This document shows positions 33,251 to 41,900 of a stretch of DNA of 64,000 nt, one piece after another (the first letter of the stretch is position 1; each line of letters starts with the position of its first letter). The DNA is from CAVVFX01 sp963747535. GTDB taxonomy: Bacteria > Acidobacteriota > Terriglobia > Bryobacterales > Bryobacteraceae. Below the pieces are notes generated by a model. The model made no database searches. It saw only the letters and a program-made list of their open reading frames with translations, and was not told where the DNA came from. The DNA lies in the NCBI GenBank assembly GCA_963747535.1, contig CAVVFX010000002.1:558001-622000 (forward strand), given 5' to 3'. The translations under genes and the position numbers were made by a program.

Positions 33251-35288
33251 CGACGGCCTCGATGACGCGATGATCGCCATGAGTCCAAGCGACACTGAAT
33301 ATCGCATTAGTGCGATCCCGGTTGATTTCGACCCTTTTTCCGAGGGCGAACTCGCTCTTATGGTACCGAGCACGGAAGCGCAAAAGGAAATCTGGCTAGC
33401 GACGCAAATGGGAGATGCCGCCAATTGTGCCTTCAATGAGTCGATCGGGATCAGGCTCCGTGGTTTCCTCAATGTCACAGCCCTCAACGAGGCTTTCCAG
33501 CACCTTGTAAGACGGCACGACGCGCTCCGCAGCGTACTGTCTCCCGATGGTGAAACGCTTTGCGTATTGGCCGGGGCGGCTAGAGGAATTCCGTTGTTGG
33601 ATCTCTCGGCAGCGAGTCTCGCGGAGAGAAACGAACGCCTGGGCGATGTGCTCCTGCGGGAGGTAACTACTCGTTTCAATCTCGTAGAGGGTCCGTTATT
33701 TCGCTCGAGGCTCGTCAAACTGGCCGACGAAGAACATTGCCTGGTTCTCACGGCGCACCACATCATCTGCGATGGCTGGTCATGGGGTGTGATTCTAAGT
33801 GATTTTGTCGAATTTTACGCCGCGTCTCATCAAGGGACTGAGCCGGACCTTCCGCCAGCAGAGTCGTTCAGCGCGTTTGCCCTTGGACAGCGAGGACAGA
33901 CGGCGGCGCAGGAAAGCATGAAAGCTCGGGCCTACTGGCTTAGGGCGCTGTCCGGGACGATCCCGTTACTCGATTTGCCTACCGACGAGCCTCGGCCGGG
34001 GTTGAAAACCTACAACGCCGCACGCCACGACTATCGTCTCGGCGCCGGTGTGCTGGGGGACCTGAAACGACTGGGAGCGCAGCACAAATGTACCTTGTTT
34101 ACGACCCTCCTGGCCGGCTTCACTGTGTTCCTGCACCGGATCACCCAACAACGAGACGTGTTCGTAGGGATCACGGCGGCTGGACAATTGTCCAGCGGTC
34201 AAAGCCAACTGGTAGGACATTGCGTCAACCTACTGCCCTTGCGTACCTCGATCGATAGCGCCAGGAGCTTTCGAGACTACCTGCCGGATTTGCATCGCAC
34301 TCTGCTTGATGCATATGAACATCAGCAGGTAACCTTCGGAACACTCCTGAAGAGCTTTACTCCGCCACGCGACCCAAGCCGACTCCCTTTGCTGCCGGTC
34401 AGGTTCAATCTTGCCAGAGATCCGGGTACGCGCGTCATCGGGACAAAGGGGGTCGAGTTCGAGATGTTTACGAATCCCCGGAGGTTCGAAAACTTCGAGT
34501 TCTTCCTAGATGCGATGGAAACCGATGGCGCCTTGTCGCTGGAGTGCTACTACAACACCGATCTCTTCTCCGCGTCGACCATACGCAGGCGTTTGGCTGA
34601 GTTTGAAACACTCCTTCAGGGGATTGTGGTGAGCCCGGACCGCGCGATGCGCTCCTTATCTATGCTGCCGGACGCGGAATATGAGTTACTCAGTACTTAC
34701 CGGCAGAATTCGGCCAGGCAAACACAGAAACTCTATATACCTTCTGATGCCGAGGTGTTCGTTCTCGACAACTACTTTCAGCAAATGCCAATCGGCGTCG
34801 GAGGCGAGTTATATATAGCCAGCGGGCCGTTTGAACACTTGCGTCATGGTTATCAGCAGGTAAAGACCATGCCGGACCAACTCGAAATGGAGCCCGGTCG
34901 GAACGTGTACAAGACTGGCTATCTCGGCTGTTATACGGGAACAGGGGACCTGCGCGTGTGGGCGAAAACGCAGGATCGACTTCGCCTATCTGATTTGCAG
35001 CCGCCACTACCGCCGGCGACGGCGCCCGATGCGATAGACCTCGATTTGATGGAAATCTGGAAGCGGCTGTTAGTTGTTTCGCACGTCAACCCGTGCGATA
35101 ACTTCTTCGACCTGGGTGGCAACTCTCACGCGGCCATGCTTCTTTCGCGGGCGATAGCCCAGACCTTTGGCCAGACATTGCCGCTTGCCGTATTCTTTAG
35201 GGCTGCCACTATTCACCAACAGGCTGACATTCTGCGAGCCAACTGCAACACCTGCGCGCCGGCAACGCATGGGAAAGCGGGACGATGA
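33225..35288 (+). CDS. Condensation domain - adenylation remnant - PCP protein
   Basis: 687 residues from the ATG at 33225, overlapping the previous gene by 26 bases (ATG at 33270 is the alternative). A complete condensation domain spans about 45-480 with active HHIICDGW near residue 178. Between about 512 and 588 only a scrap of an A domain remains: VFVLDNYFQQMPIGVGGELY recalls cores A6/A7, but the A7 YxTGDL is YKTGYL, cores A1-A5 and the A8 IRG loop are missing. A normal PCP follows (DNFFDLGGNSHAAML). The PCP therefore cannot be loaded in cis and must get its amino acid in trans, or the C domain works on a non-standard acceptor. The free aminoacyl-ACP made downstream is a candidate supplier. 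Confidence 0.9.
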   Translation: MQRTAPERDDGLDDAMIAMSPSDTEYRISAIPVDFDPFSEGELALMVPSTEAQKEIWLATQMGDAANCAFNESIGIRLRGFLNVTALNEAFQHLVRRHDALRSVLSPDGETLCVLAGAARGIPLLDLSAASLAERNERLGDVLLREVTTRFNLVEGPLFRSRLVKLADEEHCLVLTAHHIICDGWSWGVILSDFVEFYAASHQGTEPDLPPAESFSAFALGQRGQTAAQESMKARAYWLRALSGTIPLLDLPTDEPRPGLKTYNAARHDYRLGAGVLGDLKRLGAQHKCTLFTTLLAGFTVFLHRITQQRDVFVGITAAGQLSSGQSQLVGHCVNLLPLRTSIDSARSFRDYLPDLHRTLLDAYEHQQVTFGTLLKSFTPPRDPSRLPLLPVRFNLARDPGTRVIGTKGVEFEMFTNPRRFENFEFFLDAMETDGALSLECYYNTDLFSASTIRRRLAEFETLLQGIVVSPDRAMRSLSMLPDAEYELLSTYRQNSARQTQKLYIPSDAEVFVLDNYFQQMPIGVGGELYIASGPFEHLRHGYQQVKTMPDQLEMEPGRNVYKTGYLGCYTGTGDLRVWAKTQDRLRLSDLQPPLPPATAPDAIDLDLMEIWKRLLVVSHVNPCDNFFDLGGNSHAAMLLSRAIAQTFGQTLPLAVFFRAATIHQQADILRANCNTCAPATHGKAGR

Positions 35289-36130
35289 GTCAGGACCACA
35301 GACACGAAGACAGTCAATCTCTTGAGCGGCGCCTGCGGCGGCTCGAAGACCTCGCGGCACACCACGCGAGACGCTCGGGCAAAATCGATTCCGACTCGCC
35401 GGTCATGCCGGGCATGGACGACTTTAACTTCTCGGAAGATGAGTTTGCCAATGCCGACAAAGCATCGGGTTCTGTCGAATGGTCTCCGCCATTCCAATTT
35501 CCTAATGGCAATACACGGGGACTGACGTGGGACTCGGGCTCCGGAGGAAGCTTGTTCGTCAACTCATCGGTGGGGTTCATCGACGCTACCGGTGAGTTGT
35601 TATCGTTCGTCGATGCAGCGGAGCCCCAACCAGCCTGTATCGATACGGCATATCGCTTTGTGAAGACGCATTACCGGTTCTATTACCGCCATCCGGAGCG
35701 TGCAGGGCGGCTCAGAATCACGGCCACTTTTGCAATCAGGAATGCACATATCAACGACACGGTTCATGACGGAGAGGCCGAAGACGGTGCGGTCGATCTC
35801 CTCGATTTTCAGAATCTCCGCATCGCGGCATACCGGCAGCGCGAGGGCGACTGGGAGCAGTTCGGCAAGGTGATCGACGAATACCATGAATTGTCATGGA
35901 ATATCGGGTGGAACACCTGGCCATCCCGGAGGCAGCCCTACGACTACAACCGGCAGGCGGGGCAACACGCGGTCGTCATGACAAGCCGTGCCGAACTCAC
36001 AAGGCAACAATTGGCTAAGTTCTACGTGGGCATCTGGACGGGCTTAACGCTGTCAACGAACGCCTGCGGCTACGCCACTTTTAACCGATTTGACGTACGC
36101 CTGGAGAGGGTGCGTGGGGAGTTAATTTGA
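35285..36130 (+). CDS. Unknown protein of the biosynthetic operon
   Basis: 281 residues, start overlapping the previous stop (ATGA). I do not recognise it. The first 40 residues are charged and may form a short coiled coil (LERRLRRLEDLAAHHARR); the rest alternates beta-type segments rich in aromatic residues (YRFVKTHYRFYYRHPERAG, LRITATFAIRNAHIND, SWNIGWNTWPSRR, FYVGIWTGLTLSTNACG). No signal peptide or membrane helix. Its coupling inside the assembly-line operon argues for a role in the pathway, for example as accessory or product-binding protein; no enzyme motif is seen. Confidence 0.75.
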   Translation: MSQDHRHEDSQSLERRLRRLEDLAAHHARRSGKIDSDSPVMPGMDDFNFSEDEFANADKASGSVEWSPPFQFPNGNTRGLTWDSGSGGSLFVNSSVGFIDATGELLSFVDAAEPQPACIDTAYRFVKTHYRFYYRHPERAGRLRITATFAIRNAHINDTVHDGEAEDGAVDLLDFQNLRIAAYRQREGDWEQFGKVIDEYHELSWNIGWNTWPSRRQPYDYNRQAGQHAVVMTSRAELTRQQLAKFYVGIWTGLTLSTNACGYATFNRFDVRLERVRGELI

Positions 36131-36150
36131 CGTATGAGCGAGGAGCCGGT

Positions 36151-36828
36151 ATGAACACATTTTCGGCAGTCAGGAAGCAACCCGAACGAACGCCGCAAAT
36201 GATCAGCATGCAAAACTGGGTGGAAAACTATGTGTGTGGTACGCAGGCGGAGCAGAAAGTCGTGGGGAATCGCCATGACAATCTCAATCTTACTGTTACC
36301 CAATTGATGTTTGACCGCAAAAACCGCTGGGCTCATGTTTGCCCCTACGTCATCGATGCCCTGGACTACGATTCCTGTTGGCTCGAAGAGTCGGACCTCG
36401 ATGGCAGCCATCCGTCCGCTATCGCGCACCTGCTTCTCACCCAACTCAAAGACTTCAAAAAAACTCCTCCGGCCCATGACCCCGTTTTGCAAGGCCCGGC
36501 CCCTTTGCCCGCACTGTGGAAGACATTTATTACATTCTTTCCGAGGATCGTCCGCAACCCGCGCAGCGGCCCGTTTCCTCTGATTGACGACCTATATACG
36601 CAGCTTTTGCCGTCCTTTGTCCGCGAAGGTTTGATGTTCGGCGAGTTCTATCCAGGCTGCCCAAGTACTGGAATATACAATCCGGAGTGGCCTAAATCGT
36701 TTGTCTGCCCTTTTCCTGCGTTCGTAATGCGGTATATGGCGAAACACGATCATCTTTTTATCACACGGAATTCAGCGATATGGGATGCTTATAATTCTTA
36801 CTTTCCGTCCGGCGATCAGGTTGTGTAG
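36151..36828 (+). CDS. Unknown protein, possibly DUF6875-like
   Basis: 225 residues from the ATG at 36151 behind AGGAG; a TTG at 36127 in frame would overlap the previous gene. Conserved-looking blocks are WVENYVCGT, WAHVCPYVIDALDYDSCW, FYPGCPSTGIYNPEWP and FVCPFPAFVMRYMAKHD. The paired CP[YF] motifs recall, from memory, DUF6875 proteins found near natural-product genes, but I am not certain. No signal peptide or membrane segment. It lies between a protein of unknown function and the P-type ATPase in the same operon. Confidence 0.65.
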   Translation: MNTFSAVRKQPERTPQMISMQNWVENYVCGTQAEQKVVGNRHDNLNLTVTQLMFDRKNRWAHVCPYVIDALDYDSCWLEESDLDGSHPSAIAHLLLTQLKDFKKTPPAHDPVLQGPAPLPALWKTFITFFPRIVRNPRSGPFPLIDDLYTQLLPSFVREGLMFGEFYPGCPSTGIYNPEWPKSFVCPFPAFVMRYMAKHDHLFITRNSAIWDAYNSYFPSGDQVV

Positions 36829-36837
36829 GAAGCGACG

Positions 36838-38991
36838 ATGCCGATCCTAATCCTAATCCTAGCGGGGGCTATATACGCCGGCGGCCAGGAAGGCCCCAGG
36901 CGCCGATGGCTCGACCCCCTTCCGGACAGGAAGAGGAAGAGACGGCGGGAGGACGCTGTCGGAGACAATACTCACCTTCCTGTCCTTTCACGCGGCGAGC
37001 AACTACGGGCAATAGCGCTGCACCCTACTGAGTTGGAGCCGAGCGCGGCCGAGCGTAATATCAATCGCCGGCTCATTCTGTCGGCGGTGGCCCTGGTCCT
37101 GGCAGCTCTCGGGGCCTTCTTCTACGCCCCTTTGAGCCTCGTCAGCGTGCTCTTTATTCCGTACCTCTCGTGGCCGATCTGGCGCGAAGCGTATAGTTCT
37201 CTCTTCAAGGAACACCGGCTGCGGGTTTCCGTCCTCGATGTCATTTTTATCCTCCTGGGTCTGTACACCGCGAACTACCTCGCTCTCGCCCTGGGCGGCT
37301 TCCTGTTTTATGCCAGCCGGAAGCTGCTGATCAGGACTGAAGAACGATCCAGAGGATCTCTGGTCGCTGTGTTTGGAAACCTGCCTCGTTTTGCGTGGGT
37401 GCAGATTGGCGGCGTGGAAATCGAGGTGCCGCTCAAGGACGTGCGTGCGAACGATATCGTGTTGGTGCATGCGGGAGAGACGGTCCCGGTCGATGGGGTT
37501 ATTGCCTCGGGTATCGCAAGTATCGACCAGCACATGTTGACCGGCGAGTCCCAGCCCGCCGAGAAAGAAGCGGGAGACCAGGTCTTCGCCTCAACGGTCG
37601 TTGTCTCAGGCGCTATTCAGGTAAGGGCCGAACGATCGGGAGACTCGACTGCAGTGGCGCAAATCGGCGCGATCCTCCAGCGCACGGCTGATTTCAAGGC
37701 GTCCATCCAATCACGCGGCGAGGCGATGGCCGATAAGTCGACCCCGCCTTTCCTCGCATTGGGCGCAGTGGCTCTACCGCTGTTAGGTCCGAGCGGCGCC
37801 GGTAGCGTGCTCGGCGCCAGTTTCGGCTACCATTTGCGCATCCTGGCGCCTATCGGCATGCTCAACTTTCTCACACTAGCTTCTCGCAACGGCATTCTAG
37901 TGAAAGATGGCCGTTCGCTGGAGTTATTGAATCAGGTAGACACGGTGGTTTTCGATAAGACCGGAACGCTGACCCTCGAGCAGCCGCAAGCTGGGGCGAT
38001 TTATGCGTGCAACGGCTTCGATGAAAACCAGATCTTGCGATATGCTGCGATGGCCGAGTACAAACAGACGCATCCAATCGCGAGAGCGATTCTGCAGGAG
38101 GCGGAAGCACGAAGTGTGCTGATCCCGGTTAGCGGCGCTGCGCAGTATGAGGTGGGGTACGGGATTAAGGTCACTACCAACGAACAGGTTGTCCGCGTGG
38201 GAAGCGCGCGCTACATGGCTTTGGAAGGTATCACGATACCTCCCAACATCGCTGCAGTGCAGACGGAGTGCGACCTGGACGGGGCGTCACTCGTCTATGT
38301 AGCGCTGCAAGACAGGTTGGGTGGAGCGATTGTCTTACACGCCACCGTGCGGCCGGAAGCCAAATTTGTAGTAGAATCCTTACGCCAACGGCGCATGTCC
38401 GTGGCGATTATCTCGGGGGACCGCGAACATCCGACTCGCAACCTGGCCCACTCGCTTGGGGTCGACCGTTATTACGCCGAAACCTTGCCGGAAGATAAGG
38501 CCAAGCTGATTGCACAACTGCAGGGTGAAGGCAGGAAGGTTTGCTTTGTTGGCGACGGGATTAATGATGCCATTGCCCTGAAACAGGCCAATACTTCGAT
38601 CTCGTTGCGAGGTGCATCCACGGCTGCGGTCGATTCGGCTCAGATCATTTTGATGGATCAAAGCCTCCATCAGGTCTCTAAAGCATTTGACATCGCACGT
38701 GAGTTCGATGCCAATATGCGTTTTGGTTTTGCCATGACGATCATCCCCGGCCTGATAGGGCTTTGGGGAGCCTTCTTCCTGCGTTTTGGCATGGTTGCGC
38801 CTATCCTCTTAAACAATCTTGGATTGGCCATAGGACTGGTCAATGCCATCCTACCCGGTTGGGAAGCCCCGACTTACCCGCGGCTATCTGCCCCGGCGCC
38901 GGGACGGCAGCGGGAAAACACTTCAGGTAACGACGATGCCGCGACGCCGCTCTTAGTCGAGCCTGAACCAGTGGGAGGTCAAGCTTCGTGA
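36838..38991 (+). CDS. P-type ATPase lacking the CPC motif
   Basis: 717 residues. The catalytic core is intact: actuator TGES (MLTGESQPAEKE), phosphorylation site DKTGTLT with Asp373, HP motif (YKQTHPIARAIL) and hinge GDGINDAIALK. Membrane pairs lie at about 78-115 and 135-160, before the core, at about 300-345, and at the C-terminus. The layout is that of P1B-type metal pumps, but the transport-site helix reads LRILAPIGMLNFL instead of the CPC/SPC type and there is no N-terminal metal-binding domain; a very basic stretch (DRKRKRRRE) stands there instead. The transported ion is thus unknown. Its GTGA overlap with the next PKS gene ties it to the pathway, perhaps for export, self-protection or metal supply. 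Confidence 0.88.
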   Translation: MPILILILAGAIYAGGQEGPRRRWLDPLPDRKRKRRREDAVGDNTHLPVLSRGEQLRAIALHPTELEPSAAERNINRRLILSAVALVLAALGAFFYAPLSLVSVLFIPYLSWPIWREAYSSLFKEHRLRVSVLDVIFILLGLYTANYLALALGGFLFYASRKLLIRTEERSRGSLVAVFGNLPRFAWVQIGGVEIEVPLKDVRANDIVLVHAGETVPVDGVIASGIASIDQHMLTGESQPAEKEAGDQVFASTVVVSGAIQVRAERSGDSTAVAQIGAILQRTADFKASIQSRGEAMADKSTPPFLALGAVALPLLGPSGAGSVLGASFGYHLRILAPIGMLNFLTLASRNGILVKDGRSLELLNQVDTVVFDKTGTLTLEQPQAGAIYACNGFDENQILRYAAMAEYKQTHPIARAILQEAEARSVLIPVSGAAQYEVGYGIKVTTNEQVVRVGSARYMALEGITIPPNIAAVQTECDLDGASLVYVALQDRLGGAIVLHATVRPEAKFVVESLRQRRMSVAIISGDREHPTRNLAHSLGVDRYYAETLPEDKAKLIAQLQGEGRKVCFVGDGINDAIALKQANTSISLRGASTAAVDSAQIILMDQSLHQVSKAFDIAREFDANMRFGFAMTIIPGLIGLWGAFFLRFGMVAPILLNNLGLAIGLVNAILPGWEAPTYPRLSAPAPGRQRENTSGNDDAATPLLVEPEPVGGQAS

Positions 38992-41900
38992 GTAATATTT
39001 CCCAACACCTTGCTTCGATGTCCGCGCTGAAGTTAGCTCTGGCTGCTCAACAACACGCGACGACGCGGCAGCTACTGAAAGCGGAGCCAATCGCCATTAT
39101 CGGTCTGGCATGCCGCTTTCCACCCGCCGCGGATACACCGGAGAAATTCTGGCAACTCCTGTGTGAAGGCGTGGATGCCGTACGGGAGGTGCCGAACGAC
39201 CGTTGGAATATTGACACGTTTTACGATCCGGACCCCGCCGCTCCCGGCAAGATCTCCACACGTTACGGCAGCTTTCTCGATCAGGTAGACCTCTTTGACC
39301 CGGCCTTTTTCGGTATCTCCCCGCGTGAAGCGACCATGATGGATCCGCAACAGCGGCTACTGCTCGAGGTTGGCTGGGAAGGCCTGGAGCGCGCGGGCAT
39401 TGCCCCCACCACTCTGCAAGGCTCTCCGACCGGCGTGTTTATCGGGATGATGGGGCAGGACTATGCGCGCCTGAGCGCCGGTGCCATGGCGCCGATAGAC
39501 GCATATACCGGGACAGGGAATCTGATGAGCGTGGCGGCCGGCAGGATCGCGTACGTCCTGGGCTGTCAGGGGCCAACCTTGACAGTGGACACAGCGTGTT
39601 CGTCGTCGCTCGTCACCGTCCACCTGGCTTGCCAGAGCTTACGCCAGGCGGAGTGCGACCTGGCTCTGGCAGGCGGGGTAAATTTGCTGCTGACTCCACA
39701 CCATAGTGTGATGCAGTCCCGAGCCCGCATGCTTTCTCCGGATGGACGATGCAAGTCGTTCGATGCAGCCGCTGACGGCATGAGCCGCGGCGAGGGATGC
39801 GGAATCGTGGTCCTCAAACGTCTTGCCGATGCGGTGGCTGACGGCGATAGCGTGCTGGCGGTTATTCGCGGCTCGGCAGTGAATCACGATGGCCGCAGCA
39901 GCGGGCTAACGGTGCCGAGTGGCCCGGCGCAGGAACGGGTGATCCGGCAGGCATTGGACAATGGCGGCATCGGTGCGGCGCAAGTTAGTTATGTTGAAGC
40001 GCATGGTTCGGGTACAGTGTTGGGCGATCCCATTGAGGTCGAGGCGTTGGGCGCCGTATATGGCCAGCACCGCCCGACGCCGTTGCTCATTGGTTCGGTG
40101 AAGACGAATATAGGCCACCTCGAAAGCGCCGCGGGCGTCGCCGGACTGATGAAAGCGGTACTTGCGCTGCAGCATCGGGAGATTCCCCGACACCTGCATC
40201 TCAACCATCCCAATCCGCACATCCCCTGGTCGGAGTTATCGATCAGCGTGCCGACCACCCACCAGCCGTGGCCTGCCAGCGCTTCACGCCTTGCAGGGGT
40301 CAGCTCGTTCGGTGCCAGCGGAACGAACGCCCACGTTGTACTCGAAGAGGCTCCGCTACTGCCGGCGCCTCGACCTGACTACTCAGTAATCAGTGAGCGA
40401 CCCTGCCACCTTCTTGTATTGAGCGCGCGGACGCCAGTAGCGTTGAACGAGTTATCGCGACAGTATGAGGACTACCTCGCAGCCAACCCGGAAGTTGCAC
40501 TGGCGGATATTGCCTATACGGCCAGTATCGGGCGGTCACACTTCGGACACCGGTTAAGCGTGACTGCGAACTCTGTGGCCGATTGCAGCCAGAAGCTTGC
40601 GACTCATAACGCAGGCAAGCCCACATCCGGCGTATCGACCGGTGAAGTCCGGCCTGCCAAGCCCCAAATCGCTTTCCTCTTTGCGGGACAGGGGGCACAA
40701 CACGTCGCCATGGGGCGGCAACTCTACGAGACACACAGGGGTTTTCGTGAGACCATCGACCGCTGCGACGCCATCCTGCGAAACCGTTTGGAGCGGCCGC
40801 TGCTCAGTGTGCTCTATCCCGATCAAACGGGACCTGGCGGCGCGGAAGATCCGCCCGCACTCGATGCGACAGGCTATGCCCAGCCTGCACTCTTCGCGCT
40901 GGAATACGCCCTGGCTGAATTGTGGCAATCCTGGGGAGTCATTCCGGATGTCGTGATGGGCCACAGCAGTGGGGAGTATGTGGCGGCTTGTGTCGCGGGC
41001 GTGCTGAGTCTTGAGGATGGACTCACCCTGATCGCCGAGCGCGCCCGCCTGATCCAGTCCGTAGCCTCCGGGGGCGCGACAGCAGCTGTTTTTGCGAGTG
41101 CGGAGTGTGTCGCAAACTTGCTGGCTGACTCAGGGTACGCGGAAAATATTAGCATAGCCGCGGTAAATGGGCCGGAAGAAACGCTGATTGCAGGCGCCGC
41201 CGCCGAGGTCGAAAGTGCGCTCACCGCATGGAAGGCAATGGGAGTGGATAGCCGGCGCCTGCGTATCGCGCACGCCCCTCACTCGCCGCTCATTGAGCCT
41301 GCTCTCCCTTCGTTTGAGCAAACGGCTCGAGATCTGACCTATCATGCGCCCCGAATTAAGCTAATCTCGAACGTCACCGGCGAGCTACTGCAACATGTGG
41401 ACGCCACATATTGGCGGCGGCATATGCGGGAGCCCGTGCAGTTCGCCGCGGGAATGCGGCAGGTGGAAGCGGCAAACTGCGATGTGATGCTGGAGATTGG
41501 CCCACATCCGGTGTTGCTCTGGCTGGGACGGCAGAATTGGAGGGGATCACGCCAAGCGTGCTGGTTGCCATCGTTGTGGGGAATACGGAGCGACTGGGAG
41601 CAGTTGCTCGAGAGTGCCGGTGATCTTTACGTTCGCGGCGTTGACATCGATTGGACGAGTTTCTACCGCGATGAGCCTCGCCGCAAGCTGGTGTTGCCGA
41701 CTTATCCCTTCCAACGCCAGCGCTACTGGGTACAGACTCCGGTAACTACACCGCAGTCCCCAACGCAAAGGGAAAACGATGTGCGTGCGCACCCGCTGCT
41801 CGGGAGGCGTGCGAACTCTGCCGCATCACGGCCTGACGAGATCCAATTTGAGAGCCTGCTGTGTCAGCAGAAACCTGCCTGGCTCGCAGACCATCGCGTC

